Positions 49,588 through 62,895 are shown, counted from the first letter of the stretch. The stretch is DNA of 64,000 nt from Physcomitrium patens (GCF_000002425.4 NC_037259.1:373340-437339), one strand, 5' to 3'. Made by a program: numbers and translations. Notes: a model not told the origin generated them from the sequence alone.

Positions 49588-52500
49588 ATGATCAGTGGCT
49601 TGCCAATCGGGGCTGCCGATGGGGGCCCTGGACCGTCGTCGCAATCTCCTCTGGAGTGGAAATTCTCCCAAGTGTTCGGTGAGCGCGCCGTTGGTGAAGA
49701 AGTTCAAGACGGTACCACGATCTCACCCCCTTTTCTCAAATTATTTGCCCTTTGTAGTAGTAGTAGTACTGGTCATCACCATCTTCCACCTCTTTTGATT
49801 GTCGCAGTGGTCACCTCAATCTTACTGGATCGACAACGAGGGTGTGAATCCATTCTGTGGGTGTAGCTTTTCTTTCGAATATTACTTGTCTTCCTTCCAT
49901 GGCTTTGACTGCGACGGAGATGTTAAGGGAGTAGGTATTGGAGCTTTACATCCAAGTCCACGTCTCATTCCGGCTGAGTCTATCAGTGGGAACCTTTTAG
50001 AATCGTTGTTCCATTGGGAAATTTTCTTAACACTAAAACAGCTCTCTTTCTCTCTGGCTATTTTCCTAGTTCTTGGGGCACGATTTTTGTCTCGCATACT
50101 ACCTTTGTTCATTTTTCGGGAACTGTGCTTCTTAAACCCTGATGAGAGGTTTTAGTTCAGGATCTACAACTCCACCCTCATGCTGGGTTTACTTTGCATC
50201 ATATTTCAGGACATTATTGGGTGAGATGGTTGATTCTGAAGCAGCTATTGTCGTAGTCGTCAAATTACGAAAGGCTTGTTCCAGCGCTCAATGCTGGTCT
50301 CTGGAGCTTCCATAGTTGCTCTTTTCCAGCTGCTAAGCTCTTCCATAATCTGATCAGTAGTTTGTCTGAATTTTTCATGAATTAGCTGTGGTTTGATCCT
50401 AACCCGTTACTCATTTGTATTGGACTTCCAGCTAATTTCGGCTTTCTGTGCGTAATTCATGACAGACGATATAATCTCAGCTATTGAGTTTGATAAATCC
50501 GGGGGGCATCTGGCAACTGGAGACCGCGGAGGGCGTGTTGTGTTGTTTGAGAAAACAGATGCCAGGGATGTAAGTTTCGGCTTTCATACACTTTATGTAG
50601 ATTCGGGCTAATGAAGCTCACATCTGAGCGGTACAGAAAAGGTCTAGTACGAGACAGTAGTTTGCTAGGTCCTTGACAAAGTCCACTGTCTGAGGATTAC
50701 ATAGAAAGAATTTTGCGTGTTGATGCGAGATTGTGTCCTCCGCAGCAACGCACACGAAAGGAGCTGGAAAAGACAGACCATTCAGTGCTAAGGCATCCAG
50801 AGTATCGATACTCCACCGAGTTTCAAAGTCATGAGCCCGAGGTAATTAGACAAGTGATCGGAGACTTGCTCAAAGTTTAATAGCTGGCCTGGAAATATGG
50901 TAAAATATGTAATTGTCTCTATTAGGAGGTGTGTACGTTGGATGAACCTAAATGGGGTTTCCTTGTTTTTATCTGCAGTTTGATTTTTTGAAGAGTCTGG
51001 AGATAGAAGAAAAGATCAACAAGATCAAGTGGTGTCACACTGTTAATGGTGCCCAGTTCCTACTGTCCACAAACGACAAAACGATTAAATCATGGAAGGT
51101 AATTTCGGCTGACGTGCATGACCAGGGAGCATTTTAGCATCGCTATTATTTTACCAAGATCCAGATCATGAGTCGATTTCAAAGCGGAAAAAGAAAGAAT
51201 TACATAACATGGAACCATCTTCGAAACCAAATGTCAGTTAAACCACGTTGATGGCTCATCACTTCACTATCTTTCATTGTTTTTAGGGGTCTGACAAATA
51301 AATATTGCACAAGATCCATCAAGGAAAGGATTCATATATACTCTACTCTTGTTATTCTCGGGACTTTTTTTTTTCTTTATCTTTCTTTCCTTTTTTTTCT
51401 CTTTTCTTGTGGAGAACATGACCTCTATCTGAGCCATTTGCCGTACTACAGGTGACAGAGAAGAAAACGAAACAACTGTCTAACTTGAATGTGGCTCCTG
51501 AAATTCGTGGGAACAGAAGTGTAATATCCATCAACCTGGCAGATGATCTGAACAGTTTTGGGCCTCGCCCGAATCCCACCTCTTTTAGCATTGGCTCCGA
51601 CTTTCGGTTTCCTCCTGGGGGAATTCCAGCTCTGCGTCTTCCTTCGGTAGTTTTATGAGACCCCTCTCGTCTGCCCACGTAGGCCGTTCGGCTATGCGTT
51701 TCTCCCATGTGAACAATACTTCTAGGATACCCTATTGGTTAATGAATCTCATGTTGTGTGGGTGTTTTGATTATTATTTTTAACGTTGTAGAAGAATAGA
51801 TTACATCTGTAATTTAACTTCTGGAGGATCAAAGATCTAGCCGCCAGTGCCTCACCCTTATTGCTGTCTTTTGTGGGCTCTCTTGAGGACTGCAGGTTTC
51901 CATCAATGAGACAACGTTGGTTGCGAGATGTAGAAAAGTGTATTGTAATGCTCATGCATATCACATCAATTCCATCTCGACAAACAGGTAAGGTTTGATC
52001 TCAGCGTCTGTTCTACCAATGGGTGTAGTACCATTGCTCTCTCCTCTGCCATTCGGTCGATGTTTTTGTGTCACTGACATCTAAGTCTGGAAAAAGACAC
52101 TTCACCTGCTCATAATTGTTGTGTTGTCTGCGAAGGCGTTTCTCAACGAACGACTCTTGGAATTGAATTTTCTTCTGGATCCTTGGCCTTGCTATTGTGC
52201 AGTGATTGCGAAACGTACATATCTGCGGATGACTTGAGAATAAATCTTTGGAACCTCGAAGTGAGCGATCAGAGTTTTAACATTGTTGACTTGAAGCCAG
52301 TAAACATGGAAGACCTCACAGGTACTGCTTCATGCTGAAGACCAAGGATTGTTTTTTTCCCTACAGTTCTCTGGGATAGAGCAGCCCTACATTTTATTGT
52401 TTTTTCTCAATAATAAGAGGACGAGGCCAGTGGGCGGATCTAACTCCTCTGGGTTTGGACGTTGTGTGAGCAGAGGTTATAACATCAGCGGAGTTTCACC

Positions 52501-54131
52501 CCACACATTGCAACTTGCTTGCATACAGTAGCAGTAAGGGGTCTATCCGACTTATTGATATGCGCCAGTCGGCTCTTTGTGACAGACATACCAAGTTGTA
52601 CGTCTATTCCACTAAGACAAAGTCGATATACACTTTTCTCTGATAATCGGGCGTCTACTTTTATAATGTTAGAAAAACTTATCTGTACTGAGTTACAAGC
52701 CACTGCTTGTGCATTATCTAACAAGGTTTCTTTTCTTTGTGGTTTTTATTGTTCTTTCAGATTTATGGACGTTGAACCCGCTGGGAATAGGTCTTTTCTC
52801 ACGGAGATCATCGCTTCCATCTCTGACATTAAGTTTTCAAGGAATGGTCGGTACATTCTGAGTCGTGACTATATGACTTTGAAGGTTTGCACCATCTATT
52901 TAACCATGACTCATTATTACACTAATTCCAAGGGTGCACCAAGCTCCATAGACCATTTTTAGGTTTGACTGAATTATTCATCATCGTATATACACCTTTT
53001 GCTGTTGCCAGTTGTGGGACTTGAACATGGAAGCGTCACCCGTCGCAACTCTGAAAGTCCATGAGTATCTGCGGCCGAAGGTTCTTATCCCCACTTTTAC
53101 ACGTCACTTGTTGCCACTGGTGTTCCTTAAATGTTTGACGAATCGCTTTCTACTTGGATGAATTATATGATGTGAGTGCGTTTGAGGAACTTCTTAGACC
53201 CAGAACTCAAGCTCCATTTTGACACAAATCTTGTTTTCAGCTCTATGATCTGTACGAGAACGATTCCATCTTTGACAAATTTGAGTGTTGTCTAAACGGT
53301 GATGGCACACGTGCCGCAACTGGCTCCTACAGGTAACAGCCTTCTGCACCTTTTTGTGCCCTGTTGGCAATGTTAAGCAACAGCCAATCTAAAGTGTTTT
53401 TCGAACATGGAAAGGAATCGTTCTTCGGAAGATTAAGTCAGTACCTAGGGAGCAGTCTACCAGTAGCTACCAGTACCAACCTTACTGAATCTAGAAAACT
53501 GTTGTACAACCCTTCCCATGGTCCAGCAACTTGTTTCGCGTGTTCGAGACAACCTCTGGAAGCGACGAGGCCTCCATCTTAGAAGCCAGCAAGAGCCCCA
53601 ACAGGTATGAGCTGCCGTCCACACTTTCTGCTACCAACGTTTCAACATATGTACACCGGTAGAGAAGCTCCGGCACTGATATTCTGATACCCATTTCCAA
53701 CCATACTTTTGTGTACATCATGACAACACTTGGGTTGGTCCATCATGTGGCATTGGCAGGCGAAATGCAACGCAGTCGTCCAGATGCGGCAACCGGCTGG
53801 TCAACTTCGCCAGAGGCCGTCGTGACACTCGCCGAGGTCAGCCTCCAGATCAGTGAAAAGACAGCTTTTGTGTTGTGCTATCGATCTGCATTGCTCCTAG
53901 CTTTGAACACAACACTCTTTTTACGGTGAGAAGGCGATGATAGAACAAGTGCACAAATAATTAGAGGCTGTTAGTTGTTGGCTGATTGTTGGGGCAGGTG
54001 GGAATGAGATGGTGGGTGCGGAGAACGGTGTGTATGATTTCACGTCCGAGCTTCTGCACCTGGCTTGGAATCCTGCAGCCAATTTGATTGCGTGCGCTGC
54101 ATCCAACAGCTTGTACATGTACTTCGCCTAG
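49588..54131 (+). CDS. PP2A regulatory subunit B, B55 type (14 exons)
   Basis: Exons: 49588-49711, 50466-50569, 50746-50841, 50979-51098, 51452-51646, 51896-51987, 52203-52321, 52474-52597, 52761-52884, 53012-53080, 53241-53332, 53527-53604, 53760-53836, 53998-54131. All introns are GT-AG and phases agree, giving 515 residues (Arabidopsis B-alpha has 513). The protein is the WD40 beta-propeller B55 subunit that gives substrate specificity to the protein phosphatase 2A holoenzyme. Diagnostic family segments are [19 protein letters not shown] (exon 1), [19 protein letters not shown] (exon 2), [12 protein letters not shown] (exon 4), [14 protein letters not shown] (exon 7), [20 protein letters not shown] (exon 8) and [12 protein letters not shown] (exon 9). 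The final exon ends NSLYMYFA, close to the family C-terminus. The start at MISGLPIG is supported by the short variable N-terminus usual in plants. Confidence 0.96.
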
Positions 54132-55075
54132 CGCACATCACCAGCATTGCTTCTTCTTCATCGTCTTCATCTTCTTCGCAGTAAATTTACAGCATCCATC
54201 ACCGACACTGCATCATCTCCATCTTCATCGTCTTGTCGGTAAACTAGTAGCATCCTTCACACACTTTTCATCTTCTCCTTTTTCTTCGTCTGCTTCATCA
54301 TGTTCAACTTCTTTTTATCTTCATTTCATGGTAGTATTTGTGGAAAGTACTCTTTGTGGGTTGTATTGAGGATTGTAGATGCATCTTGCTTGGTTTGAGG
54401 GAGCGCATTATACACTGCATTCTTGTGTGCTTTCCACGGATCTGGTGGTCAAATATATATTTTTGCATTAGGAAAGTGAAAAAAGTGAAAAGGTAAAACA
54501 ATGCCAAACTTGGATCGTATTGTCTACTGTAAAACAAGTTCATGTTTTAGTGGCAAGCAATCTAAACATTGCCTGTGGGTTAGATTATGGTTGGTGTAGT
54601 TGAGCAAATTTATTTGTTTTGTTTTTAATTTCACAAGATTGATAAAAATCTCAAGTACATAAAAACATTTGAGGTTCTTGTTATTTACATAAAGAATTAT
54701 TTCACTTGAAATGGTTTTACAAAACAAAGTGTTACCATTCTTAAAATGAATTTACAATTATACCAAACTATTTTTCATAAAGCTAATACTTAAAAATAAT
54801 AGATGCACAGTTTTTATAAAAATTAAATCAATTATTATTTATTTGGTTGTTTATATTAAAAAAAATTGTAAAATAAAATTACAATATTTGTCTCTACAAT
54901 TTATCCAAAACTTATTGCATCAAAATACAAGTTGTAGGAAAAGCTCTCATCATATACTTAAAAATCAATTTAATTGTAGTATATTAATCAATAATAAAGT
55001 ACATCTATTTGACAAAATTAGTAATAATAATAATAATGGATATTATAAAAAAAATTTCAAGAGCAAATAATGTAA

Positions 55076-55107
<32 letters not shown>

Positions 55108-56867
55108 TATTGATGACCAATTTATAACTGAGATATTTTTAAAATTCACAGATAAATTGTTTTAGAAATGATATATCCAAAAATTTCTACATAAAGTTCA
55201 AACAGTGAAAATTATTCTAATTTGTCAAATAATATAACTTATTTTAGATTTTATAAAATTCGATGCATGTATATTTGTATTTTTCAATATCAAAAAAATA
55301 TCAAATACAATAAACAGCAAAGTCATGAAAAAAATTCACAAAAAATATTACTTAGTACAAAGTATAGAAAGTATTCCCAATGTTACATTTTATATATTTT
55401 GTAAGTGCTACAAGTTAATACTCTAATAAATGGTAAATAGTATCATGTATAAATTTTATATTTTTAAATAATAACTTTATAAGTTAAAAGGTTAGTATTT
55501 CATCAAAAAAATTGTATTTTTGCTTTTGATGCACTTAAAAAATAACTTTGATGAGCTTGAAAATGTACTTGATGCAGATATAATTTTGTGTGTTGGTTGT
55601 GAAGGAGGTGCAAATAAAGAACTTTCATTTATTTATTTTGTTTACTAGCTTGTACAAAAGTCATTGGCAAGCCCTTCTAATATAGAATATTAGAAAATTT
55701 GTTCTACTTGTAGGATACAACTTGTCCTACTTGTCCTTTATAAGACTTAATATATGACACAAATAAATGTGAATAGAAAATGTGAATGTGAATAAGATAG
55801 ACGACCCATTTCTAATAACTTAAATATTTCAATTTATATCCAATAGGTGGGAAAATGGGGAAAAAACACCTCCATGTAAAGAAATAGAAATCAGGAGGAT
55901 TTTAAGTGTTTTTGCAAATTAAGATAAAAAAATTTAGGATCTTAATGTTTTTATTTTTATCTTAATTTTTATTTTAATTTGGCCCAAAAATAGAACTTAT
56001 ATAAATATTTTAGCTCAAGATTCTTTTCCACCCATTTTAGACATATTGGCCTACCTAATTTTAATTGGTGGTGGATTATAAAATTAAAAATCCAATTTTT
56101 ACAAAACCATAATGTATAGCACTTATTAATACTTTCAAGAAAAGTGTGGCATTTGATTATTTTATTATTCCACCTCAACCAACCAACAATTGCCACCTAT
56201 TGATAGTTCATGCAAATCCATTTCAAGTACAATGAATTTTATTTATTATTCACACTTTAACATCATTTTAACCAATTCACGATCTATTTAAGATCATTAG
56301 AAAAGGATTTTATTTTATTTATTTTTATTGATGTTAGATCTGCTTGTCAGAACGAATTAGTCCTAGTTGCTGGAGTAATCAAAATAGGATATCTTATATA
56401 TTGAAAATGGAAGGTGGTCAATAATGGGTCGACTACCTTAGACTTGCACAAGAGTGGTAGCTTCACATTTAAAGCTCAATAACTACTATTTGCCATCTCA
56501 AAAAGTTGACATCTCTTAAAGCTTTGAGTTTAAAAAATATTATCTTATTCTCTTAATAAAGAATATAATTTTTGATGATTTTATGAAAAAATTATTGAAT
56601 TAAAAAATTTATCCTTCATTAGATGGGCTTAATTATTGGTCTAACAAACAAAGATATAAATGATTTTGAAATTTTTGAAAGGTTTTGACAAATTTATAAT
56701 AAGAATCAATAGTTTTTTTTTAAAAAATAAAAATATAAAAAAATAATAAAATAATAAAATAATACTAAAAAAATTAATAATTTTAAATATAAATTTTAAT
56801 AATCACATTTCAAAATTTTTAAATCAATCTTATTAATCATTAGATTTATAGATAATAATAATATTAA

Positions 56868-56914
<47 letters not shown>

Positions 56915-57571
56915 ACCAAGAATCAATATTAAAGATAAAAATAAAAAATAAAGAAAATTTGTAACTCATATATTTTGGATTGCATTATCTATAAGTATTA
57001 AAACATAAAATCATAAAGACGAAATGAATAAACAAAAAGCATAATTTTAAAGTTATTTGAAATGCTATAAACATATAACATATTATATAGAACAAACTGA
57101 ATAAATATTTTACTAAACCTAAAGTCTTAAAAATTCCATTCACATATAAAAATCTTATATTTAAAATTAATTAAGTACATACTATTATTTGAATTTACTT
57201 AATTATATGGACTTTAGCTACATCTTAATTAACAACTTGTTTAAATTATATCCACAAGATAAAAAAAATTATTAATAAACTCATAAGATTACAAGAAATA
57301 TATAATCACAAACTTTTTTTTTATAAGGTAATGTTTTCTTTTTATCAATAAATATCAATAATATATCTATAAAATATATCTATTAAATTATTTTTTAGAA
57401 TTCACATTTGAATTATATAAATAAATAAATAAATCATCTCTTAGCTATTGATAAATATTTTTTAAAAATCTATATTTTAGATTATTACTTACCTTTTATA
57501 CTTTCTATTTATGTAAGTCACCACTTCATATCATTTAAATATAATTTTTCAAAAAAAAATTGTAATATTTA
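54132..57571. other. 3' flank of PP2A gene and AT-rich spacer
   Basis: 54132 to about 54450 is CT-rich (CTTCTT/CATCTT blocks) and is probably the 3' untranslated region. From about 54.5 kb the sequence is AT-rich without credible genes. A poly(T) tract lies at 55077-55102 and (TA)n at 56876-56911. Around 56335-56530 a more complex stretch may be a repeat fragment. Confidence 0.55.
56876..56911. repeat. (TA)n microsatellite
   Basis: About 18 uninterrupted AT units. Confidence 0.9.
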
Positions 57572-57576
57572 ATAAC

Positions 57577-57980
57577 TGTTAGGGACATAGTCCTTAGAAC
57601 CTTCTAGAGACAAGTTTCTAGGACCTTCTAGAAGCAAGTCTCTGGAACCTTCTAGAAGCTTCGTAGTTGATGGAAATTGCTTGAGAATCTTCCTAGTTGG
57701 TAGAAGATGTTAGGGACATAGTCCTTAGAACCTTCTAGAAGCAAGTCTCTGGAATCTTCTAGAAGCTTTTTAGTTGGTAGAAGTTGCTTGAGAAACTTCT
57801 TAAATAGGAGTATATATTGGAATCGAGGCTGAAGAGTTCTTCAGTCTCGACAACACATCTCGTGGAGCTCTAGCTCATCTCTCTGGTATTATTCTTGTAT
57901 TCATCTGATTAATCTAGTTCTTGTCAGTTCTTCTTGAACTTCTTGTTAGATCTCGAGTCTGTATTTCTATATCCATAACA
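57577..57980 (+). repeat. 5' LTR with heat-shock-element-like arrays
   Basis: Starts TGTTAGGGACATAG and ends CATAACA. Near 57707 the start sequence is repeated, so the U3 part is an internal tandem duplication with a period of about 130 bp. Each half carries AGAACCTTCTAGA-type blocks. The best one, at 57645-57662, is GAA-CC-TTC-TA-GAA-GC-TTC, four inverted 5-bp heat-shock-factor units in register. Further blocks lie at 57597-57609, 57623-57635, 57728-57740 and 57752-57764. A TATA sequence (GAGTATATATTGG) follows at 57808-57820, so the transcript start is expected about 30 bp after it. Confidence 0.93.
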
Positions 57981-58004
57981 GTTTGTCGAGACTTCACTCA
58001 CCTC

Positions 58005-58016
58005 AGATATCAGAGC
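58005..58016 (+). promoter_or_regulatory. Displaced primer-binding-site-like sequence
   Basis: AGATATCAGAGC matches 10 of 12 positions of TGGTATCAGAGC, the usual plant primer-binding site complementary to initiator Met tRNA. It begins 24 bases after the LTR end instead of within a few bases. Either the true site is another sequence at 57981 or the site has moved. Confidence 0.5.
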
Positions 58017-58260
58017 TAGTTTCTTCCTCGTTAGAGTGTGGATTATCCCTCTGCTTGGAAGTGTACTAGCATTTTAGAGGTTGCGGATTACCCTCCTCTA
58101 AACTGATACTTCTTTTGTTACAATATTGGAGTCTTATTCTTCTTGGAGAGAGTGGATTACCCCTTTTCTTGAAGCTCTTAAGGCATTTTAGGGGTTGCGG
58201 AGTACCCTCATCTAAACCAATATTGTCTTCTTATAGAGTCATTTCTATCCTTTTCTTAGA

Positions 58261-59285
58261 ATGGTCGGAGGCCAAGACATTAGTATGACGGAAAGTTCGG
58301 AGTCCAAGTTGGATGCTATCATGAATGCCCTCGCTACGTTATCGCAAAGAACTGTAGAGATTGAAGGAGTCATAGCAAGGCTTCATAATGATGGAGCATC
58401 AGGGATGGCACAATCTAAGTTGCACTAGCTTCAAACTTCTGCACTTGGAGAAGCAACTTTGCCTCAGGTTCGATAAGCACCGCTATTTCTACAACATAAG
58501 GAGCCCCGAGTTAGCCTTCCGGACAAGTTTGATGGTACGCGTTCCAAGTTTTGAGGATTCGTCAACGAAATTAGGTTGATAACAGTTTTACAGCCTGAAT
58601 GCTATCCAACAGAGGAGTCACGTGTTAGGCTTGTTGGAACCTTACTTACAAGGCAAGCTCTATCATGGTTTGTTCCTTTGTTTGAGAAACGATCGTCCAT
58701 ACTAAACAACTTTGAAACCTTTTTGGAGGCATTTGCGAAAGTATTTGGTGAACACGACAAGATTCGATGGGCTACAACAAAGATCCGATCACTACGACAA
58801 GGATGCGCTCTACATCAGTCTATGCATCGAATTTTAGGCAATTAGCATGCGACATCAATTGGGATGAAGAAGCATTGATGAGTCAATTCTATTGGGGTTT
58901 AAGGGACGATGTGAAGGATTTGCTGTTAACTCTTCCTGATCCGTAAATGCTCAACGAAGCTATTAGCCAAGTTATGAAGTGCGATAACCGCCTATTCCAA
59001 CGTCGCCAAGACCAATGTTCAAGACAACATACGGTTCGCCATGCCCTAATTATATCGGCAAGCAGCGTGAATTCATATTTAGAGGTAGAAGACATATAAA
59101 TTGATGCGGTACGTGTCAAATCTCTTATTCTAGAAGAAAAAAAGTGACGTATGGAGGAAGATCTATGCTTGTATTGCGGTGAAGAAGGCCACAAAGTTGG
59201 AAACTGCCCCAAGAAGCAAAATCGACATATTGTCAGGACTAGGGGTGCATTTGTTCAAGAAAACGAGGATGCCCAGCCACAATAG
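58261..59285 (+). pseudogene. gag, broken by stops and a frameshift
   Basis: The frame opens at ATG 58261 and hits stops at 58426-58428 and near 58549, but the same frame carries Gag-like sequence from there to about 58800 (RLVGTLLTRQALSWFVPLF). Near 58800 the frame shifts by one, after which the Gag C-terminal part continues with a further stop near 58944. The zinc knuckle CLYCGEEGHKVGNC (C-x2-C-x4-H-x4-C) lies at about 59166-59207. The frame ends with TAG at 59283-59285. The pol frame lies at -1 relative to this last part, so gag-pol expression may have used -1 frameshifting, unless the offset is also mutational. Confidence 0.85.
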
Positions 59286-59290
59286 GAACC

Positions 59291-62200
59291 GTGCGACTGG
59301 ACAGTGAAATATCACAACAACAATCAGATTCTTTTCTTTTCGCTCAACGTGCCCTTTGCTTTACAATCTCTTTGCTTATTGGCCCTCAGAAATTGAGAAC
59401 CTTAGCATTATTAGATTCAAGAGCATCTGCTTGTTTCTTAGACGAAGAATTTGTGAAGCGTCATAAGATCCCTTTAGTACAAAAATCCAAACCTGTTCAT
59501 GTTGAGGTCATAGATAGGCGACCTTTATTGTCTGGTAGTGTCATCCATGAATCAGAACCTATAGAAGTAATGTTTAAGGGCCATAGTAGTCATATTATTT
59601 TCAATATTATTAGAACCCCATCAAATCCTGTTATTCTTGGTCTTTCTTGGTTGGAAAAGCATAATCCATCTATAGATTGGAGGTTGCCGAAGATGACCTT
59701 TCCCACAAAACCACCCAAGAGCAAGCCTAGTAGAAAATCCCAAATAGAGAAATCTTTATTCATTGGAACAAGAGCGTTTATAAGATCGTCTAAAGAAGGT
59801 ACACCATTTGTCATTTATGTGGCTTCAACTACCGGGGAGAAGATCTCGATAGTAAGTATACCTGAGCAATATAAGGATTTTAAAGACGTGTTTCAAAAGA
59901 AGAATGCCGACATGCTACCGGAACACCGACTACATGATTGCGCCATAGACTTGCAAGAAGGAGCACAACCGCCTTTTGGCCCAATCTACAATCTATCGCA
60001 GATGGAGTTGGCGGAGTTACGAAAGTACATCGACGAGAATCTAGCCAAGAACTTCATCCGTCATTCAAAATCATCAACTGGAGCACCCATCTTATTTGTG
60101 AAGAAGAAAGATGGCTCATTGTGGATAAACGTGGACTATCGAGGCTTCAACAAGGTAACAAAGAAGAATCGTTACCTGTTATCCTTGATTTTTGGTCTCT
60201 TAGAACAACTTGGACGTACAAGGATCTTTACAAAAATTGATCTAAGGGGAACTTACAACCTCGTACGAATCAAGGAAGGAGATGAATGGAAGACAGCGTT
60301 CCGAACAAGGTATGGCCATTTTGAATATAATGTCATGCCCTTTGGTCTTACCAATGCTCCAACGGTCTTTCAACATATGATGAATGACATTTTCCGAGAG
60401 CACCTTGACGATTTTGTTGTCATCTATTTGGATGATATTCTGATATTCTCCAAAAATGAAGAAGAACATGAAAAGCACGTTCATTTGGTCTTAGAGAAAC
60501 TACGCGAGCGAGGACTATATGCCATGTTAGAAAAGTGTTTATTTCACCAAATAGAGATGGAGTTTTTGGAATTTGTTGCGACTACGGAAGGCTTGAAGAT
60601 GGACCCCAAGAAGGTAGAAGCAATCCTATCCTAAGAGGTTCCAAAGACGGTTAGAGACGTACAATGCTTTCTTGATTTTGCCAACTTCTATCAGATCTTC
60701 ATGAAGAATTACTCTCAAGTTGCTGCTCCTCTCATTTGGTTGACATGCAAGGATAAGCTGGAATGGGGACCTCTAGCGGAGAAGGCGTTTCAAGACTTGA
60801 AGATCGCATTTACTACGGCTCCAATCTTGGTACATCCAGACTTTACAAAGGCCTTTTATTTAGAAACTCATGCTTCAGATTTTGCTTTGGGAGTTGTACT
60901 TTTACAAATGGGAGAAGACAAGAAGCTCCATCTGGTTGCATTCTATTCTCGAAAGTTCTCTGCTGCTGAAATCAATTATGAGATCTACGATAAAGAACTT
61001 CTTGCTATAGTGGATTCTTTCCAAGAATGGCGTCACTTTCTTAAAGGAGCGGCACATCCAGTGACCGTATATACAGATCACAAGAATTTGGAGTATTTCA
61101 TGTTGGCTCAAGTTCTAAATCGACATCAAGCTCGATGGAGTATGTCACTATCTAGGTTCGATTTTGTTATGACTTATCGATCTGGAAAGCAGCAAGGACT
61201 ATCTGATGCCTTATCGAGGAGATCGTATCTTGTACCAAAGGCTGAAGAAGCAGCGTTTGATCAACAATGTGCAACGTTAATGAAGCCAGAGCAATTTTGG
61301 CTTTGCGCTACTATTGTGTCAATTGATGCTGACTTCTTCAATCAGGTACGTGCCGTGACCATTGAAGATTCAGTAGCCATTGATATCAAGTAGCATGCCA
61401 ATGATGACAAGTTCAAGGTAGAGGGAGATCTTTTATATTTTGAAGAGCAGTTGTATATCCCAAAAGGACCAGCACGACTCCGAGTTCTTCAATCTCGCCA
61501 TGATTATCCAATTGCGGGACATTTTGGATTCAACAAGACCTTGGAGCTTATTTCCCGAGATTTTTGGTGGCCCCAAATGTGGAAGGATGTGAAAGATTTT
61601 GTCCTCTCTTACGACATCTATTCAAGATCCAAGAATCCTTGACATTGCCTTTATGGACTCCTACAACCATTGCCGATTCTACGTCAACCATGGTCTTCAG
61701 TTTCCATGGACTTCATCACGGACCTGCCATCATCGAACTCATTTGACAGCATCTTTGTCGTGGTAGATTGGCTTAGAAAGATGGCACACTTTGTCCCTTG
61801 CAAGAAGACATCGTCCAGTGCAGTCACAACAAGGCTCTTTCTCGATAATGTATATCAATATCATGGACTACTAGATGATATTGTATCACATCGAGGAACT
61901 CAGTTCGTATCAAAGTTTAGGAGATCTCTCTTTGAGATACTGAAGGTGGATATCAAGCTTTCTTCGGCTTTTCATCCTCAAATTGACGACCAAACGGAAC
62001 GGGTGAACCAAGTCCTTGAACAATACTTACGATGCAACATCAACTATCAGTAAGACGATTGAACCACATATCTGCCGCTAGCCGAGTTTGCATATAACAA
62101 CACCCTCCATGCGTCGACTTAATACACACCATTCTTTTTCAACTATGGGTATCATCCGAAGCTTGATTTATTGAGTCCGTCAACAAATAACAATCCAGCA

Positions 62201-62764
62201 GCTGAAGGATTTACGAAGCAACTATCAAAGCTTCAAACTATGTTGAAGCTTCAATTACAATCCGCTCAAGAATCCTATAAGACCTCTGCAGATAGATTTC
62301 GGAATCCAGCACCTACTTTCAAAGTTGGAGACAAAGCCTGGCTTCTTCGACGAAATATCAAGACCAAGCGACCATGTGATAAGTTGGACTATCGAAGATT
62401 GGGACCATTTATCATCCAGAAGCAAATTAATCCAGTGGCATACCGGTTGGAGTTACCGACTTCTATGAAGGTACATCCAGTCTTTCATGTTTCTCTGTTG
62501 GAACCTTATCGAGAGTCATCTTTTCCTAGAAGAGTGCAATGTCTGCCACCTAGTATTGAGATCGAGAACCACGAGGAATACGAGGTTGAAAAGGTGCTGG
62601 ATTCACGGCGAAGGTGGGGTAAGTTGGAGTATCTTCTTCATTGGTGCGGCTACGACATTAATGAGCAAATGTGGAAGCCAGCTGAAAATCTTGCGAATGC
62701 GCCACAAAAGGTACAAGAGTTTCATCAACAACATCTTCATAAACCTAAGCCGGTTCAACAATAG
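59291..62764 (+). pseudogene. pol: protease, RT, RNase H, integrase, chromodomain, with six in-frame stops
   Basis: One frame is kept over 3.47 kb but is cut at 60632 (TAA), 61391 (TAG), 61640 (TGA), 62051 (TAA), 62060 (TGA) and 62120 (TAA). Every one is a single transition away from a sense codon. Domains in order are aspartic protease, with DSR at 59414-59422 where DSG or DTG is expected; reverse transcriptase with YLDD at 60425-60436; RNase H at about 60800-61150; integrase zinc region at about 61480-61640; integrase core at about 61690-62000; and a chromodomain at about 62570-62740. Catalytic residues are damaged: the first RNase H Asp position reads His (60869-60871), both zinc-finger Cys of integrase read Tyr (near 61613-61621), and the second catalytic Asp of integrase reads His (61889-61891). 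The element cannot be autonomous. Confidence 0.93.
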
Positions 62765-62895
62765 CTTCATTTTGAAGCTTGCTCATCAAAGAATATGAGA
62801 AAGGGGGAAAGCACCACCAAAATTCGTAATTGATGTAGTTATTTTCTCCAAGATAAAATAGAATTTTTTCAATAGCCATAGTTTGGTCTTTTGAT

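Noticed and set aside
58889..59212. 107-codon minus-strand ORF inside the retrotransposon
   Set aside because: It is antisense to gag including the zinc knuckle and has no independent features.
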